Of a stretch of 8,851 nt of DNA, positions 1-4,871 are shown piece after piece. The DNA is taken from contig CAJOLM010000095.1 in the NCBI GenBank assembly GCA_905235355.1, positions 1 through 8,851 of the forward strand, read 5' to 3'. The notes under the pieces are model-generated. The model saw only the letters and a program-made list of their open reading frames with translations, was not told where the DNA came from and did no database searches. Every line of letters begins with the position of its first letter. The first letter of the stretch is position 1. The position numbers were made by a program, and so were the translations under genes. The stretch is from an uncultured Elusimicrobiales bacterium. Its GTDB lineage: Bacteria; Elusimicrobiota; Elusimicrobia; Elusimicrobiales; Elusimicrobiaceae.

Positions 1-6
1 AAAAGA

Positions 7-117
7 TGTCATGCTGAAAGGTAGTTATTCAGCATCTCCCGCTTTTTAAGCTGTTTCCGTTTTGTAGTAAACGGCAGGAACAAGGGAGATCCTGAGCAAT
101 GACACCTCAGGATGACA
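7..117. repeat. Mirror-image pair of REP-like hairpins
   Basis: Two 34-base units lie in inverted orientation. Unit 1 (7-40) is TGTC, an 8-base arm ATGCTGAA (11-18), a 9-base loop, the exact complementary arm TTCAGCAT (28-35), then CTCCC. Unit 2 (84-117) is GGGAG, arm ATCCTGAG (89-96), a 9-base loop, arm CTCAGGAT (106-113), then GACA. The outer flanks (TGTC/GACA) and inner flanks (CTCCC/GGGAG) are complementary between units, so the whole block is one large imperfect palindrome. The spacer holds a third inverted repeat, CCGTTT (57-62) with AAACGG (69-74), extended by CTG/CAG across a bulge. This architecture resembles paired REP/BIME-type non-autonomous repeats. The family name and any mobility are inference. 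Confidence 0.6.
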
Positions 118-130
118 CATACTTAATAAT
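99..130 (+). promoter_or_regulatory. Possible promoter of the pilin-like gene
   Basis: An ATGACA hexamer at 99-104 lies 18-19 bases before an AT-rich TTAATAAT stretch at 123-130 that could serve as a -10 region. The -35 candidate falls in the loop of the second hairpin, so the repeat may supply part of the promoter. The match to consensus is modest and this is a weak call. The ribosome binding site AGGAG at 134-138 is clear. Confidence 0.25.
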
Positions 131-145
131 AACAGGAGAAAAAAC

Positions 146-631
146 ATGAAACAAGCCTTTACGCTTATTGAATTACTTGTCGTCGTACTCATTATCGGCA
201 TACTTGCTGCGGTGGCACTACCGCAATATACCAAAGCGGTGGAAAAATCCCGCGCGTCGGAAGGGATTGTCCTTACACGGGCTATTAGGGACGCACAGCA
301 GCGTTATTACTTGGCCAACGGCACATATACTAAAGATTTAAATGACTTAGATATCCAAATTCCGGGTAGTGACGGCGAGACAAGCGGCAATGCGGCATCT
401 GTACAAGCTACGAAATATTTTCAATGTGCGGCCGCTTCTCTAGGAACGGACAGCACTATTGTGGCTTTTTGTGATCGTCGGGGTTCGTATAATTACTATA
501 TTGTAGTTCGCCAAGGGGCGAGTGATCAAATCAGATGCGGTTGGTGGGGAAGTTCTGCTACAGGAAAGCGCTGGTGTGAAATATTAACGGGTAAAAAAGC
601 TGAAAATGGTAAACAGGAATTAGTATTTTAA
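146..631 (+). CDS. Type IV pilin-like protein (prepilin-type N-terminus)
   Basis: This is a 161-residue prepilin-like protein, expected to be inserted in the inner membrane, cleaved and N-methylated by a PilD-type peptidase, and assembled into a type IV pilus or pseudopilus. The leader is only four residues (MKQA), followed by FTLIELLVVV and a hydrophobic helix to about residue 27. Mature Glu5 (E9 of the precursor), needed for assembly, is present. Residue -1 is Ala, not the usual Gly. Residues 28-60 continue the helix in the PilE manner (ALPQYTKAVEKSRASEG, then a YYLANGTY segment typical of this family). The C-terminal globular half has four cysteines (94, 109, 131, 144) that could form two disulfides. 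The start is fixed by AGGAG seven bases upstream. No other pilus genes are nearby, so it is an orphan pilin or minor pilin; major-pilin status cannot be told from sequence. Confidence 0.85.
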   Translation: MKQAFTLIELLVVVLIIGILAAVALPQYTKAVEKSRASEGIVLTRAIRDAQQRYYLANGTYTKDLNDLDIQIPGSDGETSGNAASVQATKYFQCAAASLGTDSTIVAFCDRRGSYNYYIVVRQGASDQIRCGWWGSSATGKRWCEILTGKKAENGKQELVF

Positions 632-642
632 CGCGTAGAAAA

Positions 643-716
643 TGCCCCCGGCGGGAGTTGAACTCGCAACTTTCTCCTTAGGACGGAGCTACTCTATCCA
701 ATTGAGTTACGGGGGC
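643..716 (-). tRNA. tRNA-Arg (anticodon CCU)
   Basis: The minus strand folds as a cloverleaf: a perfect 7-bp acceptor stem GCCCCCG/CGGGGGC, a 4-bp D stem ACTC/GAGT, an anticodon loop GTCCTAA giving anticodon CCU (reads AGG), and a T loop TTCAACT. The discriminator is A, and CCA is not encoded (the next bases are TTT). Two stems carry a mismatch (G27-A43 and A52-C62), and position 32 is G where a pyrimidine is normal. The gene converges on the pilin-like CDS with 11 bp between them and has no visible hairpin terminator of its own. Confidence 0.9.
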
Positions 717-725
717 GTCGGATAT

Positions 726-754
726 ATTTTAGCAAGTTTGCAGGCGCGCTCCAA
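726..754 (-). promoter_or_regulatory. Promoter of tRNA-Arg
   Basis: On the minus strand TTGGAG (749-754) lies 17 bases before TAAAAT (726-731), which is preceded by TTGC to give an extended -10, TGCTAAAAT. The -10 ends nine bases before the mature tRNA 5' end. The same ten bases, TTGCTAAAAT, precede the tRNA-Glu gene at 8759-8768, which supports the call. Confidence 0.6.
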
Positions 755-785
755 GCATAATCAAACGTCTAATCAAAAAAACACA

Positions 786-814
786 TTTCTCCGGCGGCCC
801 GATTTTTTTATAAT
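786..814 (+). promoter_or_regulatory. Promoter of the nitroreductase gene
   Basis: A perfect TATAAT (809-814) follows a T-run and sits 23 bases before the ATG. The -35 position, 17 bases upstream, reads TTTCTC, a poor match. The close spacing implies a very short leader holding little beyond the AAGGAGG ribosome binding site at 825-832. It is divergent from the tRNA-Arg promoter. Confidence 0.5.
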
Positions 815-836
815 ACGGAATATGCAAGGAGGAAAT

Positions 837-1433
837 ATGAATTTTATAGACCTAATGAAAAAGCGGCGCTCGCGCTACCAGCTGACTAATTCTTTACCCA
901 TTTCTGACGAAAAATTGCAAGAAATTTTGGCGGATTGTATTATGCAAGCGCCGTCTGCCTTTAATGTGCAAAGTGCGCGGGTGGTATTGCTGCTGGGGGA
1001 GCGGCACAAAAAACTATGGGAAATTGTGCTGCGCAGCTTGCGTGATATTGTACCCACGGATAAATTTGCGCCGACCGAGGAGAAAATCGCATCTTTTGCC
1101 GCGGCCTATGGCAGCATTTTGTATTTAGATGATGCGTCCGCTATCCATGAATTGCAGACTAAATTTCCGACGTATGCGGACAATTTCCCTGTATGGGCAC
1201 AACAAGCAAACGGTATGCTGCAATTTGCTGTTTGGACAGCACTGGCGGAAGCGGGCGTGGGCGCGTCTTTGCAGCATTATAATCCGCTGATTGATGAGCG
1301 TGTAAAAAAAGAATTTCGCCTGCCGGCCACTTGGCAGCTGATTGCGCAAATGCCATTTGGTCAAGCCGTGGGAGCGGATAAAGAAAAGACGTATTTGCCT
1401 TTGTCTGCGCGTTTGCGTGTGGAAAACAAATAG
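837..1433 (+). CDS. Nitroreductase family protein, Frm2/Hbn1-like
   Basis: This is a 198-residue cytoplasmic flavoprotein of the nitroreductase fold, expected to bind FMN and reduce nitro or quinone-like substrates with NAD(P)H; the physiological substrate is unknown. The N-terminus MNFIDLMKKRRSRYQL fits the family's first helix and its Arg pair that contacts FMN phosphate. APSAFNVQSARVVLL (38-52) is the classic Ser/Asn flavin-contact segment with the following beta strand. PVWAQQANGMLQFAVWTALAEAGVGASLQHYNP (118-150) and IAQMPFGQ (169-176) are the segments that make it look Frm2/Hbn1-like and not NfsB-like. Length agrees with that subfamily (about 200). The reading frame is open upstream to 642 across the tRNA-Arg gene. 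The start at 837 is chosen because AAGGAGG lies just upstream and homology begins here. It is monocistronic, between its own promoter and a strong terminator. Some Frm2 relatives respond to oxidative or fatty-acid stress, but that role is not shown here. Confidence 0.85.
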   Translation: MNFIDLMKKRRSRYQLTNSLPISDEKLQEILADCIMQAPSAFNVQSARVVLLLGERHKKLWEIVLRSLRDIVPTDKFAPTEEKIASFAAAYGSILYLDDASAIHELQTKFPTYADNFPVWAQQANGMLQFAVWTALAEAGVGASLQHYNPLIDERVKKEFRLPATWQLIAQMPFGQAVGADKEKTYLPLSARLRVENK

Positions 1434-1446
1434 TATTTATAGATGT

Positions 1447-1476
1447 AAAAAAGCCCCGGATTACCGGGGCTTTTGT
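1447..1476. terminator. Bidirectional rho-independent terminator
   Basis: An 11-bp perfect stem, AAAAGCCCCGG (1449-1459) with CCGGGGCTTTT (1464-1474), encloses a 4-base loop. It has T-rich DNA on the plus side and an A-run on the other, so it can stop transcription of both the nitroreductase gene (plus) and the convergent coiled-coil gene (minus). Confidence 0.85.
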
Positions 1477-1488
1477 GTGTTTAAATGT

Positions 1489-2724
1489 TTAGTGAGCTTT
1501 GACGGTATGTAACGATCTGGATGATACTTTGGCGGGTTGTTGTACTAAAGCATCCAGTTCTTGTCTTTCTTGCGGATCTAACAAGGTTACTGCATGCAAT
1601 ACAGCAGCTCCTTGCACGCAAGCTTCATAAACAGCGGGATCTTCGTTCCATTGTTGGAGTTGTTCCGGCGTGGCATCTAAAAATAACTCAAAGTTTCCAC
1701 TGATGCGGTTTGCCATGGCTAAGTTGCCTGCCGGCTGAGCATTAGCCATTATAGAAGGCAAAACTAAACCAGCTGCCAGGATAAAAAGCCCACTTTTTGT
1801 CAGTGCGCGGCGCCCTAACCCTAACATGTAGCGAGCAGATTCTCCTATGCGCGGGGTGAAATGTTGGTTGAAGCGGTGAGAGAAGATAAATAGGGCTCCT
1901 TCGCGGGAAATAGAACTTTTTGTATGCAGAATCATTTCATCAATGACTTTCAAAAAGTCTTTTTGTTCCTCTTTTGAAAAAGCTTTAAACCAAGCTTCTT
2001 CTGGCAAGCTTGCCCGTAAGGCCGTGCGTTCTGCTGAAGAAATTTCTTTGTCAAATAAAGCTGCATATTTATCTAAGTTGGCTTCCACGGCAAGACTTTC
2101 AAAAGTGGCTCTATCTAAAAAGGAATATGCCTGGCGCAAAGCGTCTTCTAGTGTTTGTAATCTAAGTTCGTAGACTTGCTCCAAATCTACCATCTGTTTC
2201 TTAGCTGCTGCCAGTTGTTGCTCGGCGGCTGTGCGTTTTGCAATCTGTTTTTCTCTGGAGATAGTCAACCCTTCTATTTTCTTGCTATCGCGGCGCGCCG
2301 ATTGTTTCAGCTCAGCAATCGTTTGTTCTTGTTGTGCAATGGTTGCTTGGCTCTTTTCCAGTTGGTATTTTTGATAGTTTGTTTGGTGACCAAATTGTCT
2401 ATAAGCATTGTATAATTGGTCGTTTTCTTGCTGGAACTTTTTTATTTCGTTCGTAAGTTTGTTTTGAGCTGTTTTTTGATGGGCTTTATCAACGGCTAAT
2501 TTGACCACCGCAGCGGTAGATAATACGGAATATCCGCCTAAAGCGGCTAAAAGTGCTTTGTTATTTTTGGTTTTAGCCAAATCGTTGCGGTCTTGTTTGG
2601 CTTGTGCTTGCACGTCCTGTAAGGAAGGGTGCTGTTCGTCAACGGTTTGGGCCAATGCAAAAGACTGTCCAAGTAGCGAAAAAGATAGGGCTAGTGCGAT
2701 CGTTTTTAATAAATTATTTTTCAT
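1489..2724 (-). CDS. Unrecognised secreted coiled-coil protein with an internal signal-like segment
   Basis: I do not recognise this 411-residue protein. It begins with a convincing Sec signal peptide (lysine at 2 and 7, hydrophobic 8-22, ALA at 23-25, then Q). A short hydrophobic stretch lies at about 57-78 (ALLAALGGYSVLSTAAVVKL). Residues about 85-200 are rich in Gln, Lys, Glu and Ala in heptad-like order and should form a long coiled coil. Residues 203-300 look globular and helical (SLPEEAWFKAFSKEEQKDFLKVIDEM). A second hydrophobic segment at 311-329 is preceded by RR and ends in MANAQ, exactly like a signal peptide h-region and cleavage site but in the middle of the protein. A small C-terminal domain (340-395) includes ATPEQLQQWNEDPAVYEACVQGAA. 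The start is supported by AAAGGAG upstream. It is transcribed alone, after the tRNA-Gln terminator. An envelope or periplasmic structural role is a guess; the family may be restricted to Elusimicrobiota. Confidence 0.75.
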   Translation of the reverse strand: MKNNLLKTIALALSFSLLGQSFALAQTVDEQHPSLQDVQAQAKQDRNDLAKTKNNKALLAALGGYSVLSTAAVVKLAVDKAHQKTAQNKLTNEIKKFQQENDQLYNAYRQFGHQTNYQKYQLEKSQATIAQQEQTIAELKQSARRDSKKIEGLTISREKQIAKRTAAEQQLAAAKKQMVDLEQVYELRLQTLEDALRQAYSFLDRATFESLAVEANLDKYAALFDKEISSAERTALRASLPEEAWFKAFSKEEQKDFLKVIDEMILHTKSSISREGALFIFSHRFNQHFTPRIGESARYMLGLGRRALTKSGLFILAAGLVLPSIMANAQPAGNLAMANRISGNFELFLDATPEQLQQWNEDPAVYEACVQGAAVLHAVTLLDPQERQELDALVQQPAKVSSRSLHTVKAH

Positions 2725-2770
2725 GCAATTCTCCTTTCTTTAGATACTTATATTGTAAAAGTATGATACC

Positions 2771-2931
2771 GCACGCGCCAGGGTCTTTGGACCTAAACAG
2801 GGGATGGGCCTTTTGGCCTGGCTGGCAGATAAGGTCCTAACGCACGCAAAGCAGTTTGCGTGCTGTCCGGTTAATGATATGAAAGAGTGTGTGGCCGGAC
2901 ATAGAAAAGCCCCTCTTGCGAGGGGTTTGTA
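2771..2931. other. Cluster of inverted repeats, possible structured RNA
   Basis: This gene-free stretch contains consecutive complementary segments: GCCAGG (2777-2782) with CCTGGC (2817-2822); GGACCT (2789-2794) with AGGTCC (2832-2837); GGCC-TTTT-GGCC (2807-2818); a perfect 9-bp hairpin GCACGCAAA/TTTGCGTGC with a 4-base loop (2842-2863); GTCCGG (2865-2870) with CCGGAC (2895-2900); and the terminator hairpin at 2907-2928. Some pairings are mutually exclusive. On the plus strand TTTAGA (2739-2744) and TATGAT (2762-2767), 17 bases apart, could start a roughly 155-base transcript ending at the last hairpin. On the minus strand the same bases could be leader of the 411-residue protein gene. I do not recognise a known riboswitch or RNA family here. 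Confidence 0.35.
2904..2928 (-). terminator. Terminator after tRNA-Gln
   Basis: A 6-bp GC-rich stem CCCCTC/GAGGGG (2910-2915 and 2920-2925) has a 4-base loop. It is followed on the minus strand by C and a TTTTC run (2904-2908). It lies just past the tRNA-Gln 3' end and is well placed to end the ispE-spoVG-tRNA-Gln transcript. On the plus strand the T-tail (TTTGT) is weaker. Confidence 0.7.
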
Positions 2932-2934
2932 AGC

Positions 2935-3008
2935 TGGTTTCCGGACTAGGACTCGAACCTAGAATGACTGGACCAAAACCAGTAGTGATACCATTTCACC
3001 ATCCGGAA
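2935..3008 (-). tRNA. tRNA-Gln (anticodon UUG), CCA encoded
   Basis: The minus strand gives a complete cloverleaf: acceptor TTCCGGA/TCCGGAA (7 bp, perfect), D stem GTGA/TCAC, anticodon stem ACTGG/CCAGT around the loop TTTTGGT (anticodon UUG, reads CAA), T arm CTAGG-TTCGAGT-CCTAG, and discriminator A. CCA is encoded at the 3' end (2935-2937), unlike the two other tRNAs in this window. The 5' end is only 12 bp beyond the spoVG stop codon, with no TTGCTAAAAT-type promoter between, so it is probably cut from the spoVG mRNA. Confidence 0.92.
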
Positions 3009-3020
3009 ATAAACTGTTTT

Positions 3021-3338
3021 TTACTGCTCATCAGAAGATTGGATTTCTTCTTCTGACGGTTGCGCCGTTTGGGTGTCGGGATGTTTAGCTAATTCGTCGG
3101 CGTAGGCTTTTAATACATTTTCTTCTAAGTAGTGTCGGAATTCTTGATTTATGGGGTGAACCATGTCTTTATGGGTGCCATCGGGTAATTTGCGGGAGGG
3201 CATACATAAGAAAACGCCTTTGGTTCCGGATACAATCTTCATGTTACGCACCACAAAACAATCATCAAAGGTCACACTAGCAAACGCTTTGAGGCGCTCT
3301 TCCCCCATCAAGTGAATCCGAATTTCCGTTATCTTCAT
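3021..3338 (-). CDS. spoVG: SpoVG family nucleic-acid-binding regulator
   Basis: This is a 105-residue SpoVG homologue. The core reads MKITEIRIHLMGEERLKAFASVTFDDCFVV and continues with VSGTKGVFLCMPSRK, PDGTHKDMVHPIN and a C-terminal helix. It matches the family's order of strands, including the conserved MPS(R/K)+PDG...HPIN signature. SpoVG was named from Bacillus sporulation, but homologues occur in many non-spore-formers, and those of Listeria, Staphylococcus and Borrelia bind DNA or RNA as global regulators. The last 20 residues are an acidic, Gln- and Ser-rich tail. The frame stays open nine codons further upstream, but the start at 3338 is preferred because GGAGG (3347-3351) is eight bases away and family similarity starts there. 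The gene begins inside the 3' end of ispE (62-bp overlap), so translation may be coupled. Bacillus also has ispE close to spoVG, so the neighbourhood is partly conserved. Confidence 0.9.
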   Translation of the reverse strand: MKITEIRIHLMGEERLKAFASVTFDDCFVVRNMKIVSGTKGVFLCMPSRKLPDGTHKDMVHPINQEFRHYLEENVLKAYADELAKHPDTQTAQPSEEEIQSSDEQ

Positions 3339-4230
3339 CCTTTGTTCCTCCGAACTGTACAACAAATACTTTTCGTCCCTTTTTTTTAATATTCCCTGCT
3401 AAATCCTCGGCGTGTTTCCGGTCTGTAGCTAAAGCAAAAACGGTAGAGCCGGAGCCGGACATCAGTGGAATGGAACCAAGGGCTGAAAAGTCTTGCTTTA
3501 CATCTCGTACGGAACAAACATATGGTAAGACAGCTTCTTCTAATCTGTTAAAGAGCAAAGGTTGCCAATTCTGTGAAGGCTGTCCTACTGTAACGTACTG
3601 TATTAGTCTACCTAAATTAGAAAGGGTTGTCAAGGTATCGGCAGGGCTAGGCAAAGTAAGCCGGGCAAAAACCCCTTTGGTGGGCACAGCCGTATCGGGA
3701 TACACCAGCACCACCCATGGCAGATTTTTGCCTGCGGGGATGGGGGTCAGTTTCTCGCCAATGCCTTCTGCTTTTAAAAAAGTATCCGGATATAAAAACA
3801 AAGGTACATCTGCGCCCAGCTTGGCTGCGCAGGGTAAGAGTTCCAACGGATTTTTATCAAATAATTTACACAACATGCGCAGTACGGTGCCCGCGTCAGA
3901 GGAGCCGCCACCGAGCCCTGCCCCCATGGGAATATGTTTTTCCAGGTGTATGCGGGCTTTTAGCGGCAAATTAAAATGCGTCTGAAAAGCACGCACGGCG
4001 CGCAGCACCAAATTATTATCGTCAGCGGGCAAATTGGGTGCAAGCGGGCCGGTAATTTCTAAATGTAAATCCTCTTTGTCTGCCGGAGCGGCTTGCAAGG
4101 TAATACGGTCAAAAAGAGATACTTTAGCAAACAGCGTAGCAAGCTCGTGGTAGCCATCGGGGCGTTTGCCCGTGACTTCCAAAAATAAATTAATTTTAGC
4201 CGGCGCGAGTAAAGAGATTTCTTTAAGCAT
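3277..4230 (-). CDS. ispE: 4-diphosphocytidyl-2-C-methyl-D-erythritol kinase
   Basis: IspE phosphorylates the 2-hydroxyl of CDP-methylerythritol with ATP in the cytoplasmic non-mevalonate (MEP) route to isoprenoids. It is a GHMP-kinase of 317 residues. The N-terminal LLAPAKINLFLEVTGKRPDGYHEL carries the catalytic-region Lys12. The ATP-binding loop PMGAGLGGGSSDAG is at 101-114. LGADVPLFL carries the expected catalytic Asp141. The C-terminal GHMP motif MSGSGSTVFAL is intact. Typical homologues are about 280-300 residues, and the conserved part ends near VFVVQF. The final 20 residues (298-317) are read out of frame over the start of spoVG and are very polar (DEDNGNSDS...), so they are probably non-conserved. 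The start codon has AAGGA five bases upstream. The gene lies 166 bp downstream of the trmL remnant and probably has its own promoter in that gap. Confidence 0.95.
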   Translation of the reverse strand: MLKEISLLAPAKINLFLEVTGKRPDGYHELATLFAKVSLFDRITLQAAPADKEDLHLEITGPLAPNLPADDNNLVLRAVRAFQTHFNLPLKARIHLEKHIPMGAGLGGGSSDAGTVLRMLCKLFDKNPLELLPCAAKLGADVPLFLYPDTFLKAEGIGEKLTPIPAGKNLPWVVLVYPDTAVPTKGVFARLTLPSPADTLTTLSNLGRLIQYVTVGQPSQNWQPLLFNRLEEAVLPYVCSVRDVKQDFSALGSIPLMSGSGSTVFALATDRKHAEDLAGNIKKKGRKVFVVQFGGTKDEDNGNSDSLDGGRAPQSVC

Positions 4231-4295
4231 ATATATCCTTATTTTATCATAAGCAAAGGCATTTTTTGTTGTTTTTTCGTCGGAAAAAATAGGAT

Positions 4296-4325
4296 TTGAC
4301 TTTTTTAAAGACTTTGGGGTACAAA
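4296..4325 (+). promoter_or_regulatory. Plus-strand promoter-like sequence between trmL and ispE
   Basis: TTGACT (4296-4301) is followed after 18 bases by TACAAA (4320-4325). No plus-strand gene lies downstream, so if active it would make either an antisense transcript into trmL or the short RNA proposed at 4326-4416. Confidence 0.3.
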
Positions 4326-4416
4326 GGTCGGAGATGATGTTTTATGTAATAACGATCCAAAGCGGTTGTGAATTGAAGGGTTGTTATTCAAATCACTTAT
4401 TTCAAATAATTTTTTC
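4326..4416 (+). ncRNA. Candidate small RNA, possibly antisense to the trmL 3' end
   Basis: Downstream of the promoter-like sequence, 4348-4358 (AATAACGATCC) can pair along 11 positions with 4378-4388 (GGGTTGTTATT). Two of the pairs are G-U wobbles that are legal only in plus-strand RNA; in minus-strand RNA they would be A-C mismatches. A short TTATT/AATAA hairpin followed by six T (4410-4415) could act as a weak terminator, giving an RNA of about 85-90 bases. The terminator stem is only A-T pairs, so the call is tentative. Confidence 0.22.
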
Positions 4417-4856
4417 GGTTTTGGCGCAGCGCTTCAAAGAGCGTAATGGCTGCCGACGAGGATAAATTGAGCGAGCGTACCGGACCGGTCATGGGAATGG
4501 TAAACAGGCGGTCCTTGTAAAGTTCGTAAAACTCTTTGGGTAGTCCGCAAGACTCCGCCCCGAAACACAAAAAGCTGCCGTCTTGAAAGTCCATAGGCTG
4601 TTTTCCCTTTGGTGGACAGGAAAAATAATTGCTCGCGCGCGGGTTGGTTGATTTGTAAAAATTCTTCCCACGTCTCGTAACGTTTGTAGTCCAAATTCGG
4701 CCAATAATCCAGGCCGCTGCGGCGTATTTCTTTAGAAGCAATTTTAAAACCCAGCTTGCCTACCAGGTGCAGCCGCGTGCCCGTGGCCACGCAAGAGCGA
4801 CCGATATTGCCGGTATTAAAAGGGATTTCCGGATTAATGAGTACAATGTTTAGCAT
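4397..4856 (-). pseudogene. trmL: tRNA (cytidine/uridine-34 2'-O)-methyltransferase, frameshifted
   Basis: TrmL, a SPOUT-fold enzyme, 2'-O-methylates the wobble base of certain leucine tRNAs. The N-terminal half (MLNIVLINPEIPFNTGNIGR, then RRSGLDYWPNLDY and FFLSTKGK) is in one frame down to about 4606. The C-terminal half (FGAESCGLPKEF, then IPMTGPVRSLNLSSSAAI and LFEALRQ, which hold the SAM-binding trefoil knot) is in the next frame, ending at 4397. Removing one base from the AAAA or AAAGGG runs on the minus strand (plus 4601-4610) joins them without a gap as STKGK-QPMDFQDGSFLCFG, giving 152 residues, close to the 157 of E. coli TrmL. As written, translation runs to 4434 and lacks the knot. 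The cause may be a true mutation or a homopolymer error in the assembly. The start at 4856 is taken from homology; in-frame alternatives are 4871 (ATG) and 4886 (GTG). None has a good ribosome binding site. Confidence 0.85.
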
Positions 4857-4871
4857 AAGTTTCAGAGGCAT

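Noticed and set aside
642..836. Upstream extension of the nitroreductase reading frame (65 extra codons)
   Set aside because: It runs antisense through the tRNA-Arg gene and its promoter; the ATG at 837 has a strong ribosome binding site and matches the family N-terminus.
3031..3056. 8-bp inverted repeat TCAGAAGA/TCTTCTGA inside the spoVG 3' end
   Set aside because: It arises from repeated acidic and serine codons in the tail, has no T-run and is probably coincidental.
3339..3365. Nine-codon N-terminal extension of SpoVG
   Set aside because: The start at 3338 has GGAGG at the right distance and corresponds to the family start; the extension would include the ribosome binding site.
3470..3985. 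171-codon plus-strand open frame opposite ispE
   Set aside because: It is a shadow of the ispE coding strand; it has no recognisable domain and no ribosome binding site support.
4601..4610. Programmed -1 frameshift site in trmL (GGGAAAA)
   Set aside because: A -1 slip at this heptamer would move ribosomes from the second frame to the first, the wrong direction for joining the two halves of TrmL.
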